This document shows positions 36,772-45,882 of a stretch of 64,000 nucleotides of DNA, in pieces. The translations under genes and the position numbers were made by a program. Location: assembly GCA_963777625.1 (NCBI GenBank), contig CAVZRO010000005.1, forward strand, positions 186,001 to 250,000, in the 5' to 3' direction. The DNA is from DATDIC01 sp963777625. GTDB lineage: Bacteria; Pseudomonadota; Alphaproteobacteria; Acetobacterales; Acetobacteraceae. The notes under the pieces are model-generated. The model was not told the origin of the DNA and searched no databases. It saw only the letters and a program-made list of their open reading frames with translations. Each line of letters starts with the position of its first letter. Within the stretch, counting starts at the first letter, position 1.

Positions 36772-36901
36772 GCGGTGCTCCGATCAGTGCTATCGTCGAG
36801 CCAGGCCCAGCCCTGTTTTGGTGTGATCCTGGCGCCATATACGGAGGATGCCTCCGCTTTCAAGTGGCGCAGGAAAAGTGACGAGCCAGATGGGAGAGCA
36901 C
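36772..36901. promoter_or_regulatory. divergent promoter region, aldehyde oxidoreductase operon / TetR gene
   Basis: This 130-base gap separates the starts of the minus-strand paoA-like gene and the plus-strand TetR gene, so it must hold both promoters and probably the TetR operator. I see no clean long palindrome. GGGAGAGCAC before 36902 is the ribosome site that sets the TetR start. Confidence 0.5.
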
Positions 36902-37489
36902 ATGAACAAGACCGCCCGGCGCCCGCGCACCGACGCGGTTCGCAATCGCGAGCGGGTGCTGGAGGCGGCGAAGGTGGTGTTCAGCGCCGGCGGGCCGGAT
37001 GCCAGTCTGGAGGCGGTGGCGCGGCACGCCGGCGTCGGCATCGGCACGCTGTACCGGCATTTCCCGACCCGTGAGGCGCTGTTCGAGGCGGTCTTTCGGC
37101 GCGAGGTCGAGCACCTGGCGGATCTGGCGGAACAGTTGAAGGCGGAAGCGTCACCGGTCGAGGCGTTGCGCCGCTGGTTGCGTTCGAACGTGGAGTTCGT
37201 TGCCACCAAGAAGGGCATGTCGGCGGCGCTGGCGCTGGCGGTGAACAGTTCTTCGGAGCTCTACGCCTATTCGTTCGAGCGGCTGACCAAGGCGGTGGGC
37301 GTGTTGCTGGACCGCGCGATCGCGGCCGGCGAGATCCGTGCCGATATCAACTCGGAGGATCTTCTGCGGGCCCTGGTGGGGATGTGCTACCTGCACGACC
37401 AGCCGGGCTGGCAGGCGAGCGTGCTGCGGCTGCTCGATGTCTTCGTCGACGGTCTGTGCCGGCCAGGCGCGGTCGCCCGACGACGGTGA
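36902..37489 (+). CDS. TetR/AcrR-family transcriptional regulator
   Basis: A 195-residue repressor. ATG 36902 is preferred to the upstream frame because GGGAGAG lies seven bases before it. The N-terminal HTH is RVLEAAKVVFSAGGPDASLEAVARHAGVGIGTLYRHFPTREALFEAVF, an excellent TetR match; the C-terminal half is the all-helical ligand-binding dimer domain (SVEF-type TetR_C). Divergent placement suggests it represses the aldehyde oxidoreductase operon and itself, with an aldehyde or aromatic compound as inducer; the latter is inference. Confidence 0.9.
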   Translation: MNKTARRPRTDAVRNRERVLEAAKVVFSAGGPDASLEAVARHAGVGIGTLYRHFPTREALFEAVFRREVEHLADLAEQLKAEASPVEALRRWLRSNVEFVATKKGMSAALALAVNSSSELYAYSFERLTKAVGVLLDRAIAAGEIRADINSEDLLRALVGMCYLHDQPGWQASVLRLLDVFVDGLCRPGAVARRR

Positions 37490-38027
37490 CCCCCGCTGGA
37501 GCCTGCGACCTCAATCTCGCTACATGGGATGGTTTGCGCGATTTGACGCTTGAGCGCGATCGCGGCATTTGCTAAAAAATAGAAACAAACTTAGACCCAC
37601 GGGCAAATGGCTCCGTGTGGGAGGCGCCGGCGTCTTTAACCCATACGGTGGAGTGTTGAGCATTGCCGCCCGAAACTTCGCTGCCCTCGTTAAGCGGTGT
37701 GGCTTTGCCGTCCGAGGAACCGGCTGCGCGGGCTGAAACGGCGATTCGACAGACCGTTGGTCGATCAGCACGTCTGGTTCGTGACAATACCAACCTTACA
37801 GTAATACCGGACAGCATTGAGGATGACCCATCCTGCCGGTGTTGCCGGAGCAACGTGAAGCGAACGAGCTGCGCGGTGGGCGACAAAGTCGTGGATGGAC
37901 GGGACAAGCCCGGCCATGACGGAAAGGGGCCGGCCATGACGGAAAGGGTTGGCATCAACGCGGGTTGGTATAACAAGACGATATTTGAAGTGTCGCGGAT
38001 CCTGCGGCGTTTTCCCGCTGACGCGGT
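37490..38027. other. 538-base intergenic region
   Basis: No gene is supported. It holds an AT-rich stretch (gctaaaaaatagaaacaaac, about 37570-37589), a bulged hairpin at about 37594-37622 (CCCACGG with CCGTGTGGG), and dispersed repeat copy D at 37804-37971. The AT-rich part may be promoter DNA for the acyltransferase gene, but repeat D now lies between them. Confidence 0.45.
37804..37971 (+). repeat. dispersed intergenic element, copy D
   Basis: ATACCGGACAGCATTGAGG at the left and AACGCGGGTTGGTATAAC at the right; 168 bases. It carries two GGCCATGACGGAAAGGG units in tandem and a one-base deletion in the TTGCC(C)GGAG segment. Confidence 0.8.
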
Positions 38028-39065
38028 ATGTCTTCCTTGAGTTCGCTGATCACGCCTGAACCGCGGGAGAAAACCAAAAGGCGATCGGCAGAGATGAAAA
38101 TCCATTTTCTACAGACGGCGCGTGCTATCGCCGCGTGGCTGGTTATCACCGACCATGCTTTGCTGGAACTTTCTCACGGCGCGCTGAACAGCTCGGCCAC
38201 TCACCTTGCCTGGTCGCTGGGCAGCGCCGGCGTCGATGTGTTCTTTATCATCTCCGGCTTCATCATGGTGCATATCTCCTGGGAGCGCTTCGGCCAGCGG
38301 GCGGCACCGGCGGACTTCTTGCGTCGGCGTGTCATTCGCATCGTGCCACTCTATTGGCTCGCGACACTCGCGGCGCTTGCCGCTCACAAGCTACTTTGGA
38401 CGACCCACGGGGCGGATGCGGGCTGGAGGGACCTGGCCTACTCGCTCTCGTTTATTCCCTATTCAGACGACGGTAGCTGGTATCCAATACTACCGAGTGG
38501 CTGGACCCTGAACTATGAGATGATGTTTTATATCGTCTTCGCGCTGGGGCTGACACTTCCGCGCAAGCTCGCCTTGCCGACGGTCGGCGCGGCGCTCGGG
38601 GCGTTCATCATTGTCGGGCCCTATTTCGCGCAGGGTGCCGTCGCGTACCTTGCCTCTCCGATCGTGCTTTGGTTTTTGCTCGGTATGGGATTGGCCGTGA
38701 TCTGGCACTGGCGGAAGTTGACGGAGCCCGCCTGGGTCGCGAAACCAGCCCAGTTTCTGGAACCGCTTGGCGACGCTTCCTATTCCACCTATCTGGTCCA
38801 TGGTCTGATCCTGACAACGTTGCTGCGTGTGTGGATAATACTGGCGGGATCGCCGTCGGCATGGCTCGTTCCGGTGAGCCTGGTGGTTGCAACCATCGCC
38901 GGACTGGCGACCCACCGGCTTGTGGAGAAGCCGGTCCTGCAAATCATCACGAGTCTTTGGAGCCCAAAGCGCGAAACCGCCGCCGTCCGGAGGCTGCCCA
39001 GCCTGAACCTTACAGGTTCAACGAACGCCGCCGGCATAAGATCCCAACCGCCAAGCGCCGGGTAA
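38028..39065 (+). CDS. acyltransferase 3 family membrane protein
   Basis: Integral membrane O-acyltransferase that adds acetyl or similar groups to cell-surface sugars. About ten hydrophobic segments are present. Hallmarks: IHFLQTARAIAAWLVITDHA with the catalytic-type His after the first helix, SAGVDVFFIISGFIM, FLRRRVIRIVPLYWLAT (the R-x-x-R-I-x-P-x-Y motif) and GDASYSTYLVHG near the end. Start 38028 gives 345 residues; the ATG at 38094 (MKIHFLQTARA) is closer to the usual family start. Three to six kb away lie a GT4 and a nucleotide-sugar epimerase, so a role in exopolysaccharide decoration is reasonable. Confidence 0.85.
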   Translation: MSSLSSLITPEPREKTKRRSAEMKIHFLQTARAIAAWLVITDHALLELSHGALNSSATHLAWSLGSAGVDVFFIISGFIMVHISWERFGQRAAPADFLRRRVIRIVPLYWLATLAALAAHKLLWTTHGADAGWRDLAYSLSFIPYSDDGSWYPILPSGWTLNYEMMFYIVFALGLTLPRKLALPTVGAALGAFIIVGPYFAQGAVAYLASPIVLWFLLGMGLAVIWHWRKLTEPAWVAKPAQFLEPLGDASYSTYLVHGLILTTLLRVWIILAGSPSAWLVPVSLVVATIAGLATHRLVEKPVLQIITSLWSPKRETAAVRRLPSLNLTGSTNAAGIRSQPPSAG

Positions 39066-39198
39066 CGAACTGGCCAGAGTATGATGCCGGGCTGACCCCA
39101 CGCGGCAGTGCCATGGCAGGGCGAAGGGAAGCGCTCCGGTGGACGGCGTAGTGTTTGGACTTGCCAGCGCCCCCGCGATGAGGCCCAATCGCGGAGCA

Positions 39199-41407
39199 AT
39201 GCAGTCACAAACGCTCTACGAAGCCCCCCGCCCGGCGCCACGTACCCGGCGAGTCTGTCGTCACCAGTACCTGCGGCCATAATTGCGGCGGCCGCTGCGT
39301 GGTCAACGCGCATGTGCGCGATGGCCGCATCGTGCACATCTCCACCGACCAGCGCCGCTGGAACGCCGACCACCCGCCCCTGCCCGCCTGCGCCCGCGGT
39401 ATCGGCCAGATCGAGCGCACCTACCACCCCGACCGGCTTCGCCAGCCGCTCCGCCGCACCGGTCCGCGCGGCTCCGGCCAGTACGAACAAATCTCGTGGG
39501 ACACCGCCCTCGACCACGTGGCCTCCGAGATGCGCCGCATCCGCGCCGCCTACGGCAACGCCGCCATCCTGGATGCCTCCCGCACCGGCAGCACCTCCAT
39601 GCTGCATGGGCGTGCCGCCTGCCAGCGTTTCCTGCACATGTTCGGCGGCTGCACCGACCTCTGGTCGAACCTCTCCGCCGAGGCGGAGGTCTTCGCCGTT
39701 CACATGACCTACGGCGCCAAGGCCGACTACAAGAGCTCCGGCCGCGAACCCACCGACTACGCCAACTCCAAGCTGATCCTCATGTGGGGCTGGAGTCCCG
39801 GCGACGGCACCTTCGGCACCGGCACCATGCAATACCTGCGGCACGCCAGGCAGCAGGGCACCCGTATCATCTGCATCGACCCCCGCCGCACCGGCACCAG
39901 CCGCACGCTGGCCGACGAGCACATCTTCATCCGCCCGTCCACCGACGCCGCGGCGCTGATCGCCATGGCCTATGTGATCGCCACCGAACACCTGCACGAC
40001 CAGGCCTTCTGCGACCGCTACGTGCTCGGTTTCGATGAAAACCATCTGCCGCCAGATGCCCCCGCCGGCGCATCCTATTTGTCCTACCTGCGGGGCCTGA
40101 CCGACGGCATTGCCAAAACGCCTGCATGGGCCGCCGCGATCACCGGCATTCCCGCCGATACCATCCGCCGTCTGGCCATCGAGTTCGCCACCACGAAACC
40201 CGCCGCCTTGCAGACCGGCTACGCGCCCGGCCGCACCTCCCACGGCGAACAGTTCCACCGCGCGGCCTACGCGCTCGCCGCGATAACCGGCAATGTCGGC
40301 ATCCCGGGCGGCAGTTCCGGCGTCAGCAACGGCGCCACCGGCCGGCACGATATCCGCAGCCTGCCCGCCGGCAAGAACCCGATCAGCGCCCGCGTCGCCT
40401 CGCCGCTGCTCGCCGACCTGCTCGCCCGCGGCAAGTCCGGCGGCTATCCCGCCGACATCAAGATGATCTACGCCGCGGCCGGCGATCTGTTCAACCAGTG
40501 CCCGAACGTCAACAAGATGATCGCCGCGCTCGACAGCGTGGAGTTCATCGTCGCCCAGGACCATTTCCTGACCCCCACCGCGCGTCACGCCGACATCGTG
40601 CTGCCCGCCACCACCTTCTGGGAACGCAACGACGTCCACACGCCCTGGGCCGGCGCCGGCCACTACGCCATCTTCATGCGTCAGGCGATCGCGCCGATGC
40701 AGGGCTGCCGCAACGATATCGACATCTTCGCCGATCTGGCGCAACGCCTGGGCATCGAGGGCTACAACGATCGCGCGGAGCTGGACTGGCTGCGTGAACT
40801 GACGCGCGATGCGGTGGACGATTTCGACACGTTCATGCAGCAGGGCGTCGCCCGCTTTCCCGCACCCGAGCACGCGGTGGCTTTCGCCGCGCAAATCGAG
40901 GACCCGGAGCGGCATAAATTCTCCACCCGATCCGGCAAGATCGAGATCTATTCGACCACCCTGGCCGCCAACCCCGATCCGTACGGGCTCGGCCACATCC
41001 CGCCAATCCCCACCTGGATCGCGCCGGACAGCCTGGATCCCGCTTACCCGCTGCGGCTTTGCTCGCCGAAATCCCGCGCCCGTACCCATTCCATCCACGG
41101 CAACCAGCCCGGCCTTGCTCGCGTCGATCCCGACACCGTCTGGATCCACCCGGACGATGCTGCCGCCCGCGGCATCGCCGACGGCCAGCGCGTGCGTATT
41201 TTCAATCGCAACGGCTCAACCAGCCTGCCGGCGGAACTGACCGACCGCATCGCCCCCGGCGTGATCTCGATCAAGGAGGGTGCCTGGTTCATTCCGGATG
41301 CAACGGGCAGCGACACCAGCGGCTGCGCCAACGTGTTGACCCGGGACCTCGCCTCGCCTTGCGGCGCGACCACCTACAACACCAACTGGGTCCAGATCGC
41401 GCCGTGA
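39199..41407 (+). CDS. molybdopterin oxidoreductase, DMSO-reductase family catalytic subunit, frameshifted N-terminus
   Basis: The protein carries TCGHNCGGRC and PACARGIG, a Cys set for an N-terminal [4Fe-4S] cluster, then the bis-MGD domains: ILMWGWSPGDGTFGTGT, QGTRIICIDPRRTGTSRTLAD, GNVGIPGG, VEFIVAQDHFLTPTARHADIVLPATTFWER and RLCSPKSRARTHSIHGN. The likely Mo ligand is a Ser in LWSNLSAEAEV, as in DmsA. ATG 39199 follows GGAG; a one-base change near 39245-39255 is needed to join MQSQTLYEAPRPAPRT to ESVVTSTCGHNCGG. Tat signal, DmsB and DmsC are absent, which is unusual for this group. It could reduce an S- or N-oxide or oxidise another compound with an unknown partner. Confidence 0.82.
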
Positions 41408-41435
41408 GCCGATACGCCGCTGCGGCGTCGCGACG

Positions 41436-41762
41436 TTATTTCCGCGGCTCCTGAACCAGATCGCGCAGGCGCTCTATCGCCTGGTCCCAGTGCGCCGAGA
41501 TGTCGGCAAGATAGCGCGTGATTTCCGCGAACCGCGCGGTCTGAAGCTCCCAGACGCGATCTCGGCCGCTGCGCCGGCTGTGAACGATCCCCACCTGCTG
41601 GAGCGCTTGCAGATGCTTCGACATCGCCTGGCGCGATAGCGGCGTGGCCGCCGTCAGGCTCATTGTCGAAAGTGGGCCACGCGCACTCAGCCGGGACACG
41701 ATCCCGAGGCGCGTCGGATCGCCCAGCGCGGCAAATACCGGCGCCGTGCTACCCGGTCGCAT
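41436..41762 (-). CDS. ArsR-family transcriptional regulator
   Basis: A 108-residue winged-helix repressor. The ATG at 41762 (MRPGSTAPVFAALGDPTRLG) is the family start; the longer frame adds residues that belong to the upstream gene. LSARGPLSTMSLTAATPLSRQAMSKHLQALQQVGIV is the HTH, with RRSGRDRVWEL in the wing. No metal-binding Cys motif is present. The start overlaps the end of the AHSA1 gene by 14 bases, a standard pair in which the ArsR protein controls its SRPBCC partner. Order on the minus strand is AHSA1 first, then ArsR. Confidence 0.88.
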   Translation of the reverse strand: MRPGSTAPVFAALGDPTRLGIVSRLSARGPLSTMSLTAATPLSRQAMSKHLQALQQVGIVHSRRSGRDRVWELQTARFAEITRYLADISAHWDQAIERLRDLVQEPRK

Positions 41763-42246
41763 CCTGTATCGCCAGGTACTTCGTGATGAGCTGAGCCTGC
41801 TTGCTCCATCCGCCTTCATTGGCGGTGAACGCTTTTGCCCGGCGTTCCAGCGGGATCGTGTCGAAGCCGGATTCCGAAATCGTCAGCAGGACCCCGTCCG
41901 CGACTTCTTCGAGTTCGAACACGATCAGCGTCATGGGTTCGGTCGAGTAATCGATCGTCGGGTCAATTGCGTAAGGGTGCCACCGAAAGGAAATCCGCCG
42001 CATCGGTTCGATGCGATCGACTTCGAAGTCGAACGCTTTTCCTTCATGCGGTCTTTGTAATTCGGCGACCTCCGCATCCACTTGCGTCGGAGCAATCCGG
42101 CCCGTCAGCCGTCGGCCGGCGAGGAACGGACCATCGAATTTGACGCCGAACCAATGGCCGAATTGAGCTGAGTCGGAAACCGCACGCCAGACCCTGCGCA
42201 GGGAGGACTGCAACAGAACCTTCTTCTCGATGCGATCGGTGACCAT
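41749..42246 (-). CDS. SRPBCC (AHSA1-like) domain protein
   Basis: START/Bet v1-fold protein that forms a hydrophobic pocket. ATG 42246 has GGAGGTTGCTC before it, which decides the start over TTG 42252. The motif DRIEKKVLLQSSLRRVWRAVSD opens the fold, FGHWFGVKFDGPF gives the second helix, and the end is GWSKQAQLITKYL. Length 165 is typical. Function in ArsR-linked pairs is not well defined; binding of a small lipid-like ligand or stress-related chaperone activation are the options. Confidence 0.85.
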   Translation of the reverse strand: MVTDRIEKKVLLQSSLRRVWRAVSDSAQFGHWFGVKFDGPFLAGRRLTGRIAPTQVDAEVAELQRPHEGKAFDFEVDRIEPMRRISFRWHPYAIDPTIDYSTEPMTLIVFELEEVADGVLLTISESGFDTIPLERRAKAFTANEGGWSKQAQLITKYLAIQDATG

Positions 42247-42357
42247 GAGCAACCTCCGGGTTGCGCGTCTCTATCATGCCGCCGGCCAACAAGCAACCTT
42301 GTAGTTGCTTCTCAGGCGGAAGACCCGCATGGGCTAGCAGCCGCGGCGGGTCCCCGT

Positions 42358-42445
42358 CATTCCCGCGCAAGCGGGAATCCAAGCCGCAGAGCCGACGAAA
42401 TTCCGAGGGTTTGGCTGGATTCCCGCGTTCGCGGGAATGACGGGG
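42358..42445. repeat. paired REP-like palindromes (ATTCCCGC family)
   Basis: ATTCCCGCGCAAGCGGGAAT lies at about 42359-42378 and GATTCCCGCGTTCGCGGGAATG at about 42418-42439. The two palindromes flank about 40 bases. A tail CCTCAATGCGGGTTGGAAT at 42471-42489 resembles joined ends of the dispersed element. No gene lies between 42247 and 42488. Confidence 0.65.
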
Positions 42446-42488
42446 AACGGGAAGGACGGACGTAGGTCACCCTCAATGCGGGTTGGAA

Positions 42489-43634
42489 TTACGTTGCGGC
42501 AACCTGATGACAGGAGGTTTCCGGTGCAAGCAAGGCCGCGTGAATGTTGCCGAGTTGCTTTGCGTACGACGTGACCTCGAACTTTTCGAGGAATCGGCGA
42601 CGGCCCGCGGTGCCCAGTCGGTTGCGAAAGTCCGCATCTTCTATGACACGACGCAGAGCATCCGCGAGTGCTTCGACATCTCCAGGAGGGATCAGTATGC
42701 CCGAGATGCCGTTCTCTATGACCTCCGCATGCGCGCCGACCGGCGTCGTAATGACCGCCAGCCCGTGCGACAGTCCTTCAAGTACCGCCATCGCCAGCCC
42801 TTCCGCATGGGACGGCAGAACGAGGACGTGCGCACCGCCACATAGCCCGGCAATCCGATCCTGGTCGAGCCAGCCGGTGAATTCGACCCGCTGAACAATC
42901 CCAAGATCGGCGGCAAGACTGCGGTATTTTTCGACATCGCCATCGCCGGCCAGCGTGGCCCGCCAGCCGAGAGCAGCCAATTGTGGGCTTGCGAGTGCCC
43001 GGAGAAGCTCGGACACGCCCTTCCGTTCACTGAGGTGCCCGAGAAAAAGAAAGTGGCATGGTGTGGTTTCCCGCTGCCCCGCAAACGGCCTGGGTTGAGG
43101 GTCCGGCACGGCGTTGGGCAGGACGGTAACTCGATCCGGCGCCAGGCCCATTGTTTCCAGCAAAACCTTCCGGTCGCGCGATCCCAAGGTGATGATTGTC
43201 GCGGCGCCGTGAAACATCTCCTTGACCACCCGCCGCATGAACCTGCCTCGGCCGCGCCAGTCCGCCGCGTAATCATAGTCGTGAATGTGCAGCAGGTAGC
43301 GCAAGCCAATCCCGCGCATCACCGCGACCAGGACGGACTTGCGGATGGTGCTTCCGCGTCCCGTTATGTTGACATGCACAATGACCGGCCCACGCGAGAA
43401 TCGGGCCGCAACCAGCTTGAGCGCCGCGCCTGCGAGATAGGCCACCGACAACCCGGTGTGAAACGGGGACGCGCCGAGAAACCAGGGGCCGCGCGAATCA
43501 ATCACACGATACGAAACTTCCGGCTGAGACCCTCGCCCCGACAGAAAATAGCCCATCTGGCGGCCGATCCCACCGCCCGCCTCCAAATTTCCCGGACAGA
43601 GGATGATAACGCTGCCGGTCAAAGAATGGGACAT
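42489..43634 (-). CDS. glycosyltransferase family 4
   Basis: GT-B fold, retaining glycosyltransferase that uses nucleotide sugars for surface polysaccharide. The start is likely ATG 43634 (MSHSLTGSVIILCPGNLEAGGGIGRQMG, with the Gly-rich acceptor loop). The C-terminal domain shows FLFLGHLSERKGVSELLRAL, EFTGWLDQDRIAGLCGGAHVLVLPSHAEGLAMAVLEGLSHG, with the EGL/E pair of the E-x7-E motif, and TPVGAHAEVI. The length is normal at 381 residues. It diverges from the epimerase gene and with it forms the left side of the exopolysaccharide locus. Donor and acceptor sugars are unknown. Confidence 0.85.
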   Translation of the reverse strand: MSHSLTGSVIILCPGNLEAGGGIGRQMGYFLSGRGSQPEVSYRVIDSRGPWFLGASPFHTGLSVAYLAGAALKLVAARFSRGPVIVHVNITGRGSTIRKSVLVAVMRGIGLRYLLHIHDYDYAADWRGRGRFMRRVVKEMFHGAATIITLGSRDRKVLLETMGLAPDRVTVLPNAVPDPQPRPFAGQRETTPCHFLFLGHLSERKGVSELLRALASPQLAALGWRATLAGDGDVEKYRSLAADLGIVQRVEFTGWLDQDRIAGLCGGAHVLVLPSHAEGLAMAVLEGLSHGLAVITTPVGAHAEVIENGISGILIPPGDVEALADALRRVIEDADFRNRLGTAGRRRFLEKFEVTSYAKQLGNIHAALLAPETSCHQVAAT

Positions 43635-43956
43635 GCGTCGATTTAGATACACGCGCCGGCGTCTTTCTGAATTCCTTGCCTATTAGTAGGCGCACGGCAC
43701 CGGCACAAGCAATCACCGATTGGTCCGGCGAGTGCTTTCCCGGCTCTGCATGGCAACAGGCAGCCTTTGTGCGTCCAAAAAGTTGAAAAAGTGTTGCAGT
43801 ATAGTACAAAACATGTTAGCAAACGCAGCAACGTCTGAGTGGGTGCCTGACGCGAGGCTGGTGCTCCGCGAGCCTTGGTAAACACGGTTATAACCCGAAA
43901 GTGTGTTGCCGGTGGCGCCTGGGAAACCTGCGTCGCTGGTCTTGTTGGAGGGCGTA
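43635..43956. promoter_or_regulatory. AT-rich divergent intergenic region
   Basis: The gap between the GT4 and epimerase starts includes a low-GC tract, AAAAAGTTGAAAAAGTGTTG and CAGTATAGTACAAAACATGT near 43777-43817. TTGAAA and TACAAA in this tract are 16 bases apart and could be -35 and -10 elements of a plus-strand promoter. TTGGAGGGCG is the epimerase ribosome site. No gene is seen. Confidence 0.35.
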
Positions 43957-44940
43957 ATGCGGTCAGCATTGGTGTGTGGAGCAGGCGGGTTCATCGGCGG
44001 CCATCTTGTAAAGCGCCTGAAGCAACAGGGATTCTGGGTGCGCGGCGTTGATCTGAAATCACACGAATACGCCGAGACCGAGGCGGATGACTTCGTTATT
44101 GGTGATCTGCGGGATCACGACTTCTGCCGGGATATTGCCGACCGGCGTTTCGATGAAGTCTATCAGCTCGCCGCCGACATGGGGGGAGCCGGCTTCATAT
44201 TTACCGGCGAAAACGACGCCGAAATCATGCACAACTCCGCCAGCATCAACCTCAATGTGCTGGATGCCTGCCGCAAGCGGCTGATCAGGCGGATCTTCTA
44301 TTCGTCTTCAGCTTGCATCTACCCGGCCTATAATCAACAGGACCCGAACTCCCCGAATTGCGAGGAAAGCTCCGCCTATCCCGCGGCTCCCGACAGCGAA
44401 TACGGCTGGGAGAAACTGTTCAGTGAGCGCCTCTATCTCAGCTACGCCCGCTGTCATGGGATGGAGGTACGGATCGCGCGTTTTCATAACATTTTCGGCC
44501 CCGAAGGTACCTGGACCGGTGGCCGCGAGAAGGCCCCCGCCGCACTCTGCCGGAAGATCGCCCTTGCGCCCGATGATGGACATATCGAGATCTGGGGCGA
44601 TGGGTGTCAGACGCGCTCGTTTCTTTTTGTCTCAGAGTGCATCGAAGGTAGCCTCCGGCTGATGCGCTCGGAAGTCCAGGGCCCGATCAATATCGGCTCC
44701 GAGGAAATGGTGAGCATCAATCAGCTCGCTGACATGATCATGCGGATTGCCGGCAAGCACGTACAGAAACGCCATATCCCAGGTCCCCTCGGTGTGCGGG
44801 GCAGGAATTCAGACAACCGCCTCATACAGAAGAAGCTCGGCTGGGCGCCATCCCAGCCGCTTTACGACGGTCTCGAGGTAACTTACGCGTGGATCCAACG
44901 TCAAATCGGATCGAATACAACCGCCGCGGTATTTGCCTGA
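43957..44940 (+). CDS. NAD-dependent epimerase, GDP-mannose 3,5-epimerase-like
   Basis: Extended SDR enzyme of 327 residues. ATG 43957 follows GGAGGGCG. NAD motif SALVCGAGGFIGGHLVKRLK, DLRDHDFCRDI, QLAADMGGAGFIFTG (family marker AADMGG), the catalytic SSSACIYPAY and EYGWEKLFSERLY with Tyr and Lys, and NSDNRLIQKKLGWAP at the C-terminus. The AADMGGxGF and NSDN motifs are those of GDP-mannose 3,5-epimerase, which yields GDP-L-galactose. It likely provides a sugar for the local exopolysaccharide. It is the last gene before the natural-product cluster. Confidence 0.82.
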   Translation: MRSALVCGAGGFIGGHLVKRLKQQGFWVRGVDLKSHEYAETEADDFVIGDLRDHDFCRDIADRRFDEVYQLAADMGGAGFIFTGENDAEIMHNSASINLNVLDACRKRLIRRIFYSSSACIYPAYNQQDPNSPNCEESSAYPAAPDSEYGWEKLFSERLYLSYARCHGMEVRIARFHNIFGPEGTWTGGREKAPAALCRKIALAPDDGHIEIWGDGCQTRSFLFVSECIEGSLRLMRSEVQGPINIGSEEMVSINQLADMIMRIAGKHVQKRHIPGPLGVRGRNSDNRLIQKKLGWAPSQPLYDGLEVTYAWIQRQIGSNTTAAVFA

Positions 44941-44997
44941 TCGACGGCGTGCTTCGCTTGGCACTCGCATCTGCCGCCCTGACGCAATATCGGCCTG

Positions 44998-45156
44998 ATA
45001 TCAGGCCGCATTGAGGATGACCCATCCTGCCGGTGTTGCCCGGAGCAACGTGAAGCGAACGAGCGGCGCGGTGGGCGACAAAGTCATGGATGGCCGGGAC
45101 AAGCCAGGACGGAAGGGCCGGCCATGACGGAAAGGGCATCAACGCGGGTTGGTATA
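44998..45156 (+). repeat. dispersed intergenic element, copy E
   Basis: ATATCAGGCCGCATTGAGG at the left, AACGCGGGTTGGTATATC at the right; 159 bases, the shortest of the complete forward-oriented copies. It marks the boundary between the exopolysaccharide genes and the NRPS-PKS cluster. Besides it, 44941-45207 has no gene. Confidence 0.8.
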
Positions 45157-45207
45157 TCCTGGGCTGATGAGATTGCTCATTGAAATATCAGTTGGAGCGG
45201 CTTCACC

Positions 45208-45882
45208 TTGAGTGAAACCGGCCTGGACACCGTTCACCTGTGGACCTTCCCTCTCTGCCGCGGTGAAGCGGATTACGCGTTGCTCTCCGGCGAGGAAAAG
45301 CAGCGGGCCAATCGCTTCCACTTCGACATACATCGCAATCGATTCATCGCCGGCCGTGCGCAACTCCGACGAATATTGGGTGGCTATCTCGGGACCTCGC
45401 CTGAGGAGATAACGCTTACCTACGGCCGATCGGGCAAGCCCACGATAACCGCTCCGGTCCCGCTCGAGTTCAACCTCAGCCATACCGGCGATTTGGCGGC
45501 GCTCGGGGTCGCCGGCTTCGGGATCGGCGTGGACATCGAGCAGATCCGCGAGATCGATCGGGATGTAGCCCAGCGATTCTTCGCCGCCGACGAAGTCGCT
45601 GCTTTGTTCGGCCTGCCAGGCGAGCAATGGAATGAAGCGTTCTTCTCGTGTTGGACGCGCAAGGAGGCGTACGTCAAGGCGTCGGGCGAAGGACTCATGG
45701 TTGCGCTTGATAGCTTTTCCGTAAGCCTGGCGCCCGGCAAGCCGGCCGAGCTACTGCGGGTCGAGTCTCAGCCGGAGGAACCAGCACACTGGCAGTTCGT
45801 CAGCTTCGTGCCCGCCCCGGGGTTTATGGGCGCAATCGCCGCGCGACGGCGCCACTGGCAGGTCTGTCGGCACGCGCTATAG
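45208..45882 (+). CDS. 4'-phosphopantetheinyl transferase (Sfp type)
   Basis: Enzyme that loads phosphopantetheine from CoA onto the serine of carrier domains. TTG 45208 follows TTGGAGCGGC. The 224 residues show the Sfp motifs: KPTITAPVPLEFNLSHTGDL, GVDIEQIREIDRDVAQRFFAADE with the Mg-binding D-x-E, and FFSCWTRKEAYVKASGEGL (W-x-R-K-E-A-x-x-K). It is convergent with the oxygenase gene, the two ending with a 6-base overlap. Every carrier in the cluster (two T of NRPS, one more T, one ACP) has its Ser, so this enzyme probably serves them. Confidence 0.92.
   Translation: MSETGLDTVHLWTFPLCRGEADYALLSGEEKQRANRFHFDIHRNRFIAGRAQLRRILGGYLGTSPEEITLTYGRSGKPTITAPVPLEFNLSHTGDLAALGVAGFGIGVDIEQIREIDRDVAQRFFAADEVAALFGLPGEQWNEAFFSCWTRKEAYVKASGEGLMVALDSFSVSLAPGKPAELLRVESQPEEPAHWQFVSFVPAPGFMGAIAARRRHWQVCRHAL

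Noticed and set aside
38789..41149. Long minus-strand open frame opposite the molybdoenzyme gene
   Set aside because: Glycine/valine/arginine-rich shadow without motifs; the plus strand encodes the Cys cluster and MGD-binding motifs.
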